Below, piece after piece: positions 8,101 through 14,388 of a stretch of 21,718 bases of DNA. Each line of letters starts with the position of its first letter. The stretch's first letter is position 1. The DNA is taken from assembly GCA_964537965.1 (NCBI GenBank), contig CAZIDB010000064.1, positions 1-21,718 of the forward strand. Reading direction: 5' to 3'. Source of the DNA: SURF-24 sp964537965. Lineage in GTDB: Bacteria; Bacteroidota; Ignavibacteria; Ignavibacteriales; SURF-24. Below the pieces are notes generated by a model. It searched no databases and had not been told where the DNA came from. It worked only from the letters and a program-made list of their open reading frames with translations. A program made the position numbers and the translations under genes.

Positions 8101-8949
8101 CGGCGTATCATTCCAGTCATCATTTACTGCAAAAATCTCTCGCTTGCCATCAGCGTCAAAATCAACACCAGCAATAATATTTCCAAAACCACCCAGTTCA
8201 ACAGAGTCCGCATTTATTACTGCACTCCTTACAAACTGAGCTGGTGAGTTTGATCCTGAATATTCAACTGTCCAGGTTTCGGATCCATCACCATTATCTG
8301 GAATATTACTAACGCTTATTACTCCAAATTTAAAAAGTGAAGAAGAACCTGCGCGATCTGCAAAAATTATTTCATCAACACCATCCTTATCAATGTCATT
8401 AACTACCCATTTGAAAGGGCGCATATTTACGTTATCTGCAAGGTTAAAATTCCATTTTGCGTTCGGGGCATAATTACCATTACCAAGGTCAACACCCATT
8501 ACATCACTACCGTCTCCCTTAGACTCAAAGACAATTATACGTGCAGGATTTGGATTTATTGTTCCAAAGTTATTTACCGGTCCCCATAGTATCTCCATCT
8601 TTCCATCTTTATCAAGGTCTGCTGAGGTAAGTGCAGGCCAGGTATTTTGTAATGGAATATCAAGTGTGGCAGACCAGACCGAATCCCAATGATTACCGTT
8701 TTTTTCAAACTTATAAATTCGCGGGATTAATTCATTCGGAGTATCGTTCCAGTCATCATTAACCGCATAAATTTCAGTTTTTCCATCACCATCAAAATCA
8801 ACTCCAGAAACTATTTCTCCAATTCCTCCTGCTTCAAGTGCAGGAACCGGGATAACACTTTGTCTAATGAATTGATCTGTTTGAGTGAATGTACTTGAAG
8901 AAAGAAAGACGAAAAGAAATGCAGAAAAGAACAGAATAAAATTTTTCAT
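5107..8949 (-). CDS. Large FG-GAP/VCBS repeat surface protein with OB-fold-like domain and T9SS sorting domain
   Basis: This 1280-residue exported protein has a signal peptide (1-22, hydrophobic, ending FTQT) and AAAGGAG just before the ATG. About 27-228 and 239-439 are one duplicated unit (shared VNDDWNDTPNELIPR, KMEI.WGPVNN, RPFKWV, SNIPDN.DGSETWT). About 453-650 and 658-851 are a second duplicated unit (shared DLAVVN, RLNG.ASGDIDGDGN, VFGSR, KGGDI.DV). Both are built from FG-GAP/VCBS-type calcium-loop motifs such as DFDGDGKTEI, suggesting a large beta-propeller. Residues ~857-1068 resemble the OB-fold found in YhcR-like proteins (YTIMGVVTSI, GFYMQDETGGILIF, IGSKIRITGKV). Residues ~1071-1183 look like an Ig/Fn3 strand domain. 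The end is a T9SS domain (NYPNPFNPTT at 1200-1209, ending KKMLFLK). The protein is probably surface-bound or released; no enzyme motif was found, and its role is unknown. Confidence 0.9.
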   Translation of the reverse strand: MKNFILFFSAFLFVFLSSSTFTQTDQFIRQSVIPVPALEAGGIGEIVSGVDFDGDGKTEIYAVNDDWNDTPNELIPRIYKFEKNGNHWDSVWSATLDIPLQNTWPALTSADLDKDGKMEILWGPVNNFGTINPNPARIIVFESKGDGSDVMGVDLGNGNYAPNAKWNFNLADNVNMRPFKWVVNDIDKDGVDEIIFADRAGSSSLFKFGVISVSNIPDNGDGSETWTVEYSGSNSPAQFVRSAVINADSVELGGFGNIIAGVDFDADGKREIFAVNDDWNDTPNELIPRLYKFEWTGAYWEQVFVTAIPGIPAQNTWPALTYGDTDGDGKMEIFWGPVNNLTTESQNPSRIVVYEAAGDGSDILGVDNGDGNYKPNAAYTILTTDGGNERPFKWVLSDIDSDGKTELIYGNRAGDMRFGIISVSNIPDNADGSETWTIEASALTSGITVDGGTIYDLAVVNNFAYLIHSSGNITPIAYENGNYVSKPILSGLVPGGSWNNASVVDLDKNGQKEIVVGQWVGGSQVFLLKPNGDGLDVATIGDFAGLGSTRLNGGASGDIDGDGNLDFVFGSRTTYSTDEATFYRLNYKGGDILDVNNYETSIIDKGLMAGGQWDVASVGDVDGDGIDEAVFSGIPRAATTGLPLVVIDYSTGVIPGGTKYDVAVVNGNAYTIDNNGSINKFQYLNGTWQLANTLTNVAGGYSSFKGSTVTDINNDGIQELVVGAWASTGAGKVHLLEEVNGGLKSTVIADLSTVGAVRLNGAASGDIDGDGNTDLVFGSRDSQGGIFLVKYKGGDIHDVTSYSSAKIDEGIVTGANEIDIVTLANVDDDSDLEIVYSGIPRDSDPIPIVILDLLKVVTTPIADVKVDANGDFIPDNVGLEYTIMGVVTSINVQKNSADLGFYMQDETGGILIFANNDDSTDLPIGSKIRITGKVAHYSGVTELEVSDTPVNLVVLGVATLPEPTLVTVDEFLKHGELYEATRIKFNGIAKTASSAAWPDASSTSSGVSMTFWDGYKTFTFRIDNDTDMKLNPEPTYPVNAIGIASQYDSSTPYDGGYQFLPMLYSDITQGVAAPPSPYFFPVSPADGAVVVLTDSSQQFSATWTKSADLNGDALIYQFSLLKTPAFNSPALNDSIYNFDGKKVLGWMAGKDTLVTRWTVKTKGSESAIVTSVDTFDITFVNDIATGVEKYIPKEFFVNQNYPNPFNPTTTIKFGIPQDAIVDLRIYNILGEETAVIFNSEYLKAGVYQAPFNASDLASGTYIYRLTTGNKIISKKMLFLK

Positions 8950-8983
8950 GAATTCTCTCCTTTGTAATTATATGAAATAATTG

Positions 8984-9011
8984 AAAAAAAGAGGCCGGTT
9001 TTTACCGGCCT
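8984..9011 (-). terminator. Intrinsic terminator after propeller-like gene copy 2
   Basis: On the minus strand AGGCCGGT pairs with ACCGGCCT (8992-8999 with 9004-9011) around a 4-base loop, and a run of seven T follows (8984-8990). This is a textbook rho-independent terminator placed 9 bases after the stop codon at 9021. Confidence 0.9.
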
Positions 9012-9020
9012 TCATTATAA

Positions 9021-10499
9021 TTATTTAACTAATGTCATTTTCTTAGTGAATTGTGTGTTTCCGGTTTTTAGCGTATAGAAATAATTTCCGGAAGCTAACT
9101 TTGAGGCATCATACGTAAACTTATACGTTCCTTTTTCAAATGAAGTTGAATTAATAAGTTTAGTAATGAGCTCGCCTGTTGAAGAGTAAACTGTTAATGT
9201 AACATCCGATCGCTCTTTAATAGAAAACTCTATTGTTGTACTTGGATTAAAAGGATTAGGATAATTTTGTTTAAGTGAAAATTCTTCTGGTACTATTCCT
9301 TCCTCTTTAACAACACCGGTAATAGTTAAAGGAATAACAGGTAATGTACCACCGTACTGCCATTTATCAACTGTCCATCCATAGAATGAAACAGAATAAA
9401 CATTATAATTATTATCGAACGCAACATTATAAGGTGAAGTATAACTTGATGCGTTTCCCGGAACATCTCCGTCACCTCTGCTTTGATAAGAAGAATCGCA
9501 CATCAGAAAATTCCATTGTGCACAATCTATAGTATCTAAAATGGAACCTGTGTTTGGATTAAGTAAATAAATTCTTCCATACTCATAACCTGAGCCACCC
9601 TTGAAATCATTTGCACAAGCAAGTAATAAAATATTTTTATCAAACATAAAATTTAATCCCCAGGGACCAGGATTAAGAGTATCACCAGCAGATGCAATAG
9701 GTTTATCTTCTAAAGTAAAACTAAAAGCCGGATTCAAAGTATAACCTGTTTCAGGGGTGCCTGTATAACAATATACTTTGTCTACTTCATAATTGGAAAC
9801 ATAAATTACAGTTCCTTCTTTATTAACTGTAATTCCTCTCAAATCACCGGAGTCAGGAACAGTTATAGTCTGCATCGGGTTTGAAGGAACACCTTGCGAC
9901 CAGTTCGCATCTTTTGCATAACCCTCATAAACCAGAATCTTTCCGGGATTTGGCCCGTTGCCTGAAGTTGACACATAAACTTTTCCGTTTACATCAACAT
10001 CAATACCCCATAAGCTATCTGAATCAAGAACTCCAAGTGTGCTCATTCTGTATTCAGTTGAAAGTATTTCGGTTGCAGTTTTCTGAAAAACCAGAATGTT
10101 TCTGTCGGGATCATTACTTGCGGCATAAACATAGCCATCAGAAGTTCCCTCTAAGTCCGTAGCATATTGTAGCTCAACGATATCAAATCCGTTAACCCAT
10201 GTTTCATGAATTCCGGCACATGCCGCACCATAACCATTAAAATTCAACCTACCTGTAGCTGAATCGGCATTAGTATAACCAATTAAGAAACAGGTATTGT
10301 TTGATAGTCTTGTAACAAGAGCAACAAAATCATTTTCACCAACAACTGCTACGGAAGGAACATTATAACCTGTTCCGTTAGCGCTGTTGTCATAAGTTGC
10401 ATAAAGACATTTCCAATCTTTATCAATGGTTTGAGCCTGGGCGTGAGAAATAAGGACGAGAAAAAGAAAAGAAAGAATGAACGAGTAAAAATACTTCAT
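9021..10499 (-). CDS. Secreted propeller-like protein with T9SS C-terminal sorting domain (copy 2)
   Basis: The start chosen is the ATG at 10499, with GGAGG five bases upstream, giving 492 residues. A longer form from 10559 would put a charged 20-residue leader before the signal peptide and cover the ribosome site, so it was rejected. The signal peptide is MKYFYSFILSFLFLVLISHA followed by QAQ. The body matches the protein encoded at 3382-4851 nearly end to end (shared YATYD..NGTGY, GYT/SNADSA.GR, G.H..W..GFD.VEL, NPGPWGLN, GYEYG+I, VPGNAS.Y.SPYN). It has propeller-like strand repeats and a T9SS domain (NYPNPFNPST at 412-421, ending KKMTLVK). It is expected outside the outer membrane; its function is not recognised. 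Its transcript ends at a strong terminator before the 1280-residue protein gene. Confidence 0.9.
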   Translation of the reverse strand: MKYFYSFILSFLFLVLISHAQAQTIDKDWKCLYATYDNSANGTGYNVPSVAVVGENDFVALVTRLSNNTCFLIGYTNADSATGRLNFNGYGAACAGIHETWVNGFDIVELQYATDLEGTSDGYVYAASNDPDRNILVFQKTATEILSTEYRMSTLGVLDSDSLWGIDVDVNGKVYVSTSGNGPNPGKILVYEGYAKDANWSQGVPSNPMQTITVPDSGDLRGITVNKEGTVIYVSNYEVDKVYCYTGTPETGYTLNPAFSFTLEDKPIASAGDTLNPGPWGLNFMFDKNILLLACANDFKGGSGYEYGRIYLLNPNTGSILDTIDCAQWNFLMCDSSYQSRGDGDVPGNASSYTSPYNVAFDNNYNVYSVSFYGWTVDKWQYGGTLPVIPLTITGVVKEEGIVPEEFSLKQNYPNPFNPSTTIEFSIKERSDVTLTVYSSTGELITKLINSTSFEKGTYKFTYDASKLASGNYFYTLKTGNTQFTKKMTLVK

Positions 10500-10537
10500 C
10501 TGAGCCTCCTCTCGAAAATTTCTGTTAAAAACATTTT

Positions 10538-10567
10538 CAAGTTTAAAAAATCTATCCATAAAGTCAA
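10538..10567 (-). promoter_or_regulatory. Candidate promoter of propeller-like gene copy 2
   Basis: On the minus strand TTGACT (10562-10567) is followed after 16 bases by TAAACT, extended to TAAACTTG (10538-10545), 7 of 8 matches to TAnnTTTG. Transcription would start near 10531 with a leader of about 30 bases. The layout copies that of the paralogue at 3382-4851. Confidence 0.5.
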
Positions 10568-10615
10568 GGTTATTTTATGTATTTTTAATTCAATTATGTT
10601 GATTGTTTTGTATTT

Positions 10616-11965
10616 ATGAAAAAATATTTTAGGTCTTTTCTGCATAAACAAATATTACGGTTAGCGCTTCCCGCAATTGCAGGCCTTTCCTCCCAGATGA
10701 TTGTTTCCCTTGTTGATACGGCAATGATTGGCCGTTTAAATGAAGCTAAGTATGCGCTTGCGGCAATGGGAATTGGTGTAATGGCAACCTGGGCGCTTAT
10801 AAGTTTTTTCTCAAGTCTCTCTACCGGAACCCATGTTCTTGTTGCAAGGAAATTCGGGAATAATGACTTTAACGGTTGCGGCCAGGTGATGAATATATCC
10901 CTGATATTATCTTTAATGATCGGCCTTGTTGTAAGTTTTCTTGGAGTTAGTTTTGCATATACCATTTCCCATTTTTTTGCTGCGGATTTTACAGTAGGTG
11001 ATTTAGCCGGAGATTTTCTTCATTACAGGTTTATGGGAATTCCGTTTTTCCTTCTTACCGTTTCTTACCGTGGATTTTTTTTCGGAATCGGTAAAACTAA
11101 AATTTTCATGTACTCTGGAATTCTTATAAACGTTCTGAATATTATTTTTAGTTACACATTTATTTACGGCGCTTTCGGCGCACCCAAGATGGGGCTTGCC
11201 GGCGGTGGACTTGGAGCTACACTTGCAACCATATGCGATTCTCTTTTTTATTTCTTTGTCACTTTAAGGAAAGATTACCGGCGGAAGTTTTATTATTTCA
11301 GGCATTTTAAATTCGATACGAAAATTCTCAGATCAATCTTAAAAATATCTCTGCCTGTATCTCTTCAGAATGTATTAATACTTGTCGGCTTCCTTAGCTT
11401 TATATCCATAACCGGTTTGATTGGTACTTTGGAACAGGCTGCTTCTCAGACTGTGGTTTCATCATTGTTCATTTCATTTATGCCTTGTTTCGGATTCGGT
11501 ATTGCTGCACAGACACTTGTTGGGAATAATCTGGGTTCGGGCAAATTTAAGCTTGCAAAGGTCTACGGATTTGAAACCACGAGGATTGCAACTTATTATA
11601 CTTTTGCTCTCGGAATTGTTTTTATAATTTTCCCACAATTAATTTTATACCTTGTAACAACAAATAAAGCTGTAATAGAAACTGCCATTCCGATTTTAAG
11701 GATTGCAGGATTTGCACAAATGTTTTATGCGACAGGAATTGTACTTGCAAACGGTTTACAGGCCGCGGGTGAATCATTATTTGTTATGGCGGCAGAAGTA
11801 ATAACAAACTGGTTGATATTCATTGTTTTATCATATTACCTTGGTGTTTATCTTAAGTTCGGTTTAATGGGGGCATGGTTTGCACTTCCATTTTATATTA
11901 TATGTTATTCTCTTGCAGTGTATCTGAAATTCAGATTCGGGAAGTGGCAAACCGAGGTTGGCTGA
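10616..11965 (+). CDS. MATE family multidrug/toxin efflux transporter
   Basis: This 449-residue inner-membrane protein has about twelve hydrophobic segments, the usual MATE length and topology, and would export cationic or hydrophobic compounds in exchange for Na+ or H+. The first helix region LRLALPAIAGLSSQMIVSLVDTAMIGRL (15-41) is the family signature, with Asp34 in the first half. The internally repeated second half begins near LKISLPVSLQNVLILVGFLSF. PKMGLAGGGLGATLAT (190-204) is the conserved loop after helix 6. The second-half signature is less regular than the first, as is common for DinF/NorM-like proteins. No Shine-Dalgarno is visible before the ATG. The gene is divergent from the propeller-like gene ending at 9021, and the substrate cannot be told from the sequence. 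Confidence 0.93.
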   Translation: MKKYFRSFLHKQILRLALPAIAGLSSQMIVSLVDTAMIGRLNEAKYALAAMGIGVMATWALISFFSSLSTGTHVLVARKFGNNDFNGCGQVMNISLILSLMIGLVVSFLGVSFAYTISHFFAADFTVGDLAGDFLHYRFMGIPFFLLTVSYRGFFFGIGKTKIFMYSGILINVLNIIFSYTFIYGAFGAPKMGLAGGGLGATLATICDSLFYFFVTLRKDYRRKFYYFRHFKFDTKILRSILKISLPVSLQNVLILVGFLSFISITGLIGTLEQAASQTVVSSLFISFMPCFGFGIAAQTLVGNNLGSGKFKLAKVYGFETTRIATYYTFALGIVFIIFPQLILYLVTTNKAVIETAIPILRIAGFAQMFYATGIVLANGLQAAGESLFVMAAEVITNWLIFIVLSYYLGVYLKFGLMGAWFALPFYIICYSLAVYLKFRFGKWQTEVG

Positions 11966-12008
11966 GTTGTGACATAAAAAGAAAAATTAAATTTTTATGA
12001 GAAAACTA

Positions 12009-12039
12009 TTGACAATCTTTCATTCATGGAATATATTTG
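12009..12039 (+). promoter_or_regulatory. Candidate promoter upstream of the Fn3-like/SpoIID genes
   Basis: TTGACA (12009-12014) is followed after 17 bases by TATATTTG (12032-12039), a full 8 of 8 match to the Bacteroidota element TAnnTTTG. The -35-like hexamer is also perfect. Transcription would begin near 12044, only about three bases before the ATG at 12047, so the message would be nearly leaderless. It is the strongest promoter match in the window. Confidence 0.6.
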
Positions 12040-12046
12040 CTGTGTA

Positions 12047-12445
12047 ATGAAGAAAATTAGTTTAATACTGACCTTAATTTTACTCGGAGGGACCATGTTC
12101 TCCGGGGCTTACTTCAATTCCATAAATGGCTGGAGTGAGTCTAATGATATTGTTATTAAATGGGAAACAGGTGTTGAAAACAACATAGATCATTTTACAG
12201 TTGAAAGGAAAACACCAAATTCTTCATTTGTACCAATTAATAATGTTGAACCAAAAGGCAACAACTCAGTTTACAAATATATTGATGAAGGTCTCTTTAA
12301 GACTGATAGCGATATTTATATCTACAGGATTGCTATTTATGAAAATAACAATCCGACACCAGCGTATTCCCAGGAGATTCCCGTTTCCCATAGCCTTTCC
12401 TTTGTAAAAAGAACCTGGGGAAGCATCAAAGCAATGTTCAGATAA
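12047..12445 (+). CDS. Small secreted protein with a fibronectin III-like domain
   Basis: This protein has 132 residues from the ATG at 12047 (MKKISLILTLILLGG...). An upstream in-frame ATG at 12026 would lie inside the strong promoter match and add a non-signal leader, so it was not chosen. An ATG at 12094 has a good GGAGG before it but would lose the signal peptide. After the signal peptide, one Fn3-like domain is suggested by IVIKWETGVENNIDHFTVERK, SSFVPI, VYKYIDEG and IYIYRIAIYENN, the pattern W..E..+..F.VER..........Y.Y.D......YRI seen in T9SS-bearing proteins, here alone and without a sorting domain. The tail SFVKRTWGSIKAMFR is basic and amphipathic. The SpoIID gene follows after 15 bases in the same frame. 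No function is recognised. Confidence 0.8.
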   Translation: MKKISLILTLILLGGTMFSGAYFNSINGWSESNDIVIKWETGVENNIDHFTVERKTPNSSFVPINNVEPKGNNSVYKYIDEGLFKTDSDIYIYRIAIYENNNPTPAYSQEIPVSHSLSFVKRTWGSIKAMFR

Positions 12446-12460
12446 TCTTCCGAAACTTCA

Positions 12461-13756
12461 TTGAGATTTTCTTTCCTAAAAAATACACAAGCGATTTATC
12501 TTTTACTTTTTTCATTTTTTATTATTTCATTGTTTGCCTTTGTAAGCTGTTCGTCATCGGAGGAAACAACAAAAAAAATTGAACAACCGGTCCCTGAAGT
12601 AAAAAAAGAATTAGTCATTCCGGATTTGGACAAGCCCATACGTGTACTTATCTCTGAAAAGAAAAAGGAAAGCCAGATTAAATTTCAGAATGCTGCTGCA
12701 ATTTGTTCTGAGGGTTCCCTGATAACTAAAATTAAATCCAAAGATAAAATCACTTTTGAAATTAAGAATGATAAAATAGTAATGTTATTTGGCAACAAAT
12801 CCTTTACAAGAGAAAACTTCAGCATCTTACCAATTGAAACTGACGGAACAATTAACTTCGACGCGAAAAAATATTCTGACAGTATCAGAGTGACTACTAA
12901 TGCAGGTAAGATTTTGATAATTAATTATGTAAGTTCTGATGAATATCTGATGGGTGTAGTCGCTTCAGAGATGGGAAATCTTTCAAAGAAAGAAAACATA
13001 GAAGCATTAAAAGCAATGATGTTATGCGCCAAGAGTTTTACTTTTGAAAAAATAAAAACCGCTAAACCAGATTATGATGTTTACAGCGATATAAAGGATC
13101 AGTTGTTTAACGGAGTTGGAAACCTTAACTCAACTATACGCCAAGCATATGATTCAACAAAAAACCTCTACCTGACTTTTAATGATGAATTAGCCCAGGT
13201 ATATTATTTTTCATCTTGCGGCGGTTATACAGAAGACTGTAAAAATGTTTTACCAAACTGTTCTTCAGATTATTTATCAGGAGTAAAGGACGGGGATGAA
13301 CCATATTGCAAAATCTCACCATCGTTCAACTGGCAGGAGACAATTACCAAAAAACAAATAATTAATTCTTTGGTTAACGCAGGGTATATTGAAGATGGCA
13401 AGTGGAAGATTAAAGAATTCAGTATTCAAAGCAGGTTTGTATCCGGCAGAATAAGCGAACTCCTGGTTGTAGTACAATCAAATGATGAAAACAGAAAAGA
13501 ATTTATTCTAAGCGGAAATAAAATAAGGTATGCAATTAAAACTTCTGATGGAGCAATTCTTAAAAGTGCCAATTTTGATATAGAAGCAAAATATGAGAAC
13601 CAGGAATTAGTGGCTGTAAAACTAAAAGGCAAAGGGAACGGACACGGCGTTGGATTGTGCCAGTGGGGAGCAATTGGTATGGCAAGGCAAGGGAAAAAAT
13701 TTGATGAGATAATTGCGCACTATTTTAATGGTATCAAAATTACTTCAAAGGAATAA
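12461..13756 (+). CDS. SpoIID/LytB domain lipoprotein (putative peptidoglycan lytic transglycosylase)
   Basis: This 431-residue protein starts at a TTG; there is no ATG between the in-frame stop of the preceding gene (12443-12445) and the signal peptide. The leader has Arg2 and Lys7, a hydrophobic core and the lipobox AFVSC, giving lipid-anchored Cys30. The SpoIID domain shows EYLMGVVASEM (Glu170, the expected catalytic acid), EALKAMMLCAKSFTF, DVYSDIKDQLFNG, YYFSSCGGYTED and the C-terminal KGNGHGVGLCQWGAIGMARQGKKFDEIIAHYFNGI. Bacillus SpoIID cleaves stem-peptide-free glycan strands during sporulation; in this non-sporulating organism a role in wall turnover or division is inferred. Cys253, Cys260 and Cys267 are evenly spaced and may bind metal. 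The gene probably shares a transcript with the small Fn3-like gene upstream. Confidence 0.92.
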   Translation: MRFSFLKNTQAIYLLLFSFFIISLFAFVSCSSSEETTKKIEQPVPEVKKELVIPDLDKPIRVLISEKKKESQIKFQNAAAICSEGSLITKIKSKDKITFEIKNDKIVMLFGNKSFTRENFSILPIETDGTINFDAKKYSDSIRVTTNAGKILIINYVSSDEYLMGVVASEMGNLSKKENIEALKAMMLCAKSFTFEKIKTAKPDYDVYSDIKDQLFNGVGNLNSTIRQAYDSTKNLYLTFNDELAQVYYFSSCGGYTEDCKNVLPNCSSDYLSGVKDGDEPYCKISPSFNWQETITKKQIINSLVNAGYIEDGKWKIKEFSIQSRFVSGRISELLVVVQSNDENRKEFILSGNKIRYAIKTSDGAILKSANFDIEAKYENQELVAVKLKGKGNGHGVGLCQWGAIGMARQGKKFDEIIAHYFNGIKITSKE

Positions 13757-13811
13757 ATCCGCAGACAACAAAATTCAATTAAATTAAAGTTAGTCAACAG
13801 GTTTTTAAACT

Positions 13812-14387
13812 ATGTTCCAAAAGTTACAAATATATTTAGCTTCAAAATCACCAAGAAGAAGACACCTGTTAACGCAACTGAAATTAAATTTCAAAGCGTT
13901 TAATGTTGAATTGAAAGAGGAAATTCCTGACGGTGAACACCCGGTTAAATCTGTTAAAAGACTTGCATTTGAAAAGCTTGAACTTGCTAAAGCGAAAGTT
14001 AAAAAAGGAATAATAATTACTGCTGATACAATTGTTGTTCTTGACCATTATGTGCTTGGCAAACCAAAAAATAAAAAAGATGCAGAGAGGATACTAAAAC
14101 TACTTAGCGGAAGAACTCATACTGTATTTACAGGTTATGCCGTTTATAATTCAGTAACAAAAAAGACTATCGTTAATTATGAAAGAACATCAGTTACATT
14201 CCGGGATTTGGATGTTAAAGAAATAAAAGATTATATTGCGTCCGGAAGTCCGATGGATAAGGCAGGCGCATATGGAATACAGGATGATTTTGGAGCAGTG
14301 TTTGTGAAAAAAATAAACGGATGCTATTACAATGTAGTTGGGCTTCCATTAACAAAATTATATAAAACCTTAAAAGAGATTAGCTGA
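13812..14387 (+). CDS. maf: Maf family nucleoside triphosphate pyrophosphatase (dTTP/UTP type)
   Basis: This 191-residue cytoplasmic Maf/HAM1-fold enzyme hydrolyses NTPs to NMP and pyrophosphate, a house-cleaning activity also linked to septum control in Bacillus. The signatures are LASKSPRRRHLL (9-20, with the conserved Ser and Arg residues), ITADTIVVLD (69-78, with Asp72 as the expected general base), LGKPKNKKDAERILKLLSGRTHTVFTGYAVY (82-112) and DKAGAYGIQDDFGAVFVKKINGCYYNVVGLPL (149-180). The Arg, Lys and Gln positions (SPRRR, GKP, YGIQ) match the YhdE-like dTTP/UTP subfamily rather than the YceF m7GTP one. The length is normal. It is followed after one base by the flippase-like gene, which suggests coupled translation. 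Confidence 0.93.
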   Translation: MFQKLQIYLASKSPRRRHLLTQLKLNFKAFNVELKEEIPDGEHPVKSVKRLAFEKLELAKAKVKKGIIITADTIVVLDHYVLGKPKNKKDAERILKLLSGRTHTVFTGYAVYNSVTKKTIVNYERTSVTFRDLDVKEIKDYIASGSPMDKAGAYGIQDDFGAVFVKKINGCYYNVVGLPLTKLYKTLKEIS

Positions 14388-14388
14388 A

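Noticed and set aside
10500..10559. Longer start at 10559 for propeller-like copy 2
   Set aside because: The extra 20 residues cover the GGAGG site and the candidate promoter and do not look like a leader.
10594..10965. Minus-strand open frame inside the MATE gene
   Set aside because: It overlaps a well-supported transporter and has no recognisable features.
11982..11998. AAAAATTAAATTTTT palindrome after the MATE gene as a terminator
   Set aside because: It is entirely A/T with a weak stem, expected by chance in this DNA.
12094..12445. Start at the ATG at 12094, preceded by GGAGG
   Set aside because: It would remove the obvious signal peptide MKKISLILTLILLGG; the GGAGG encodes Gly-Gly and is probably chance.
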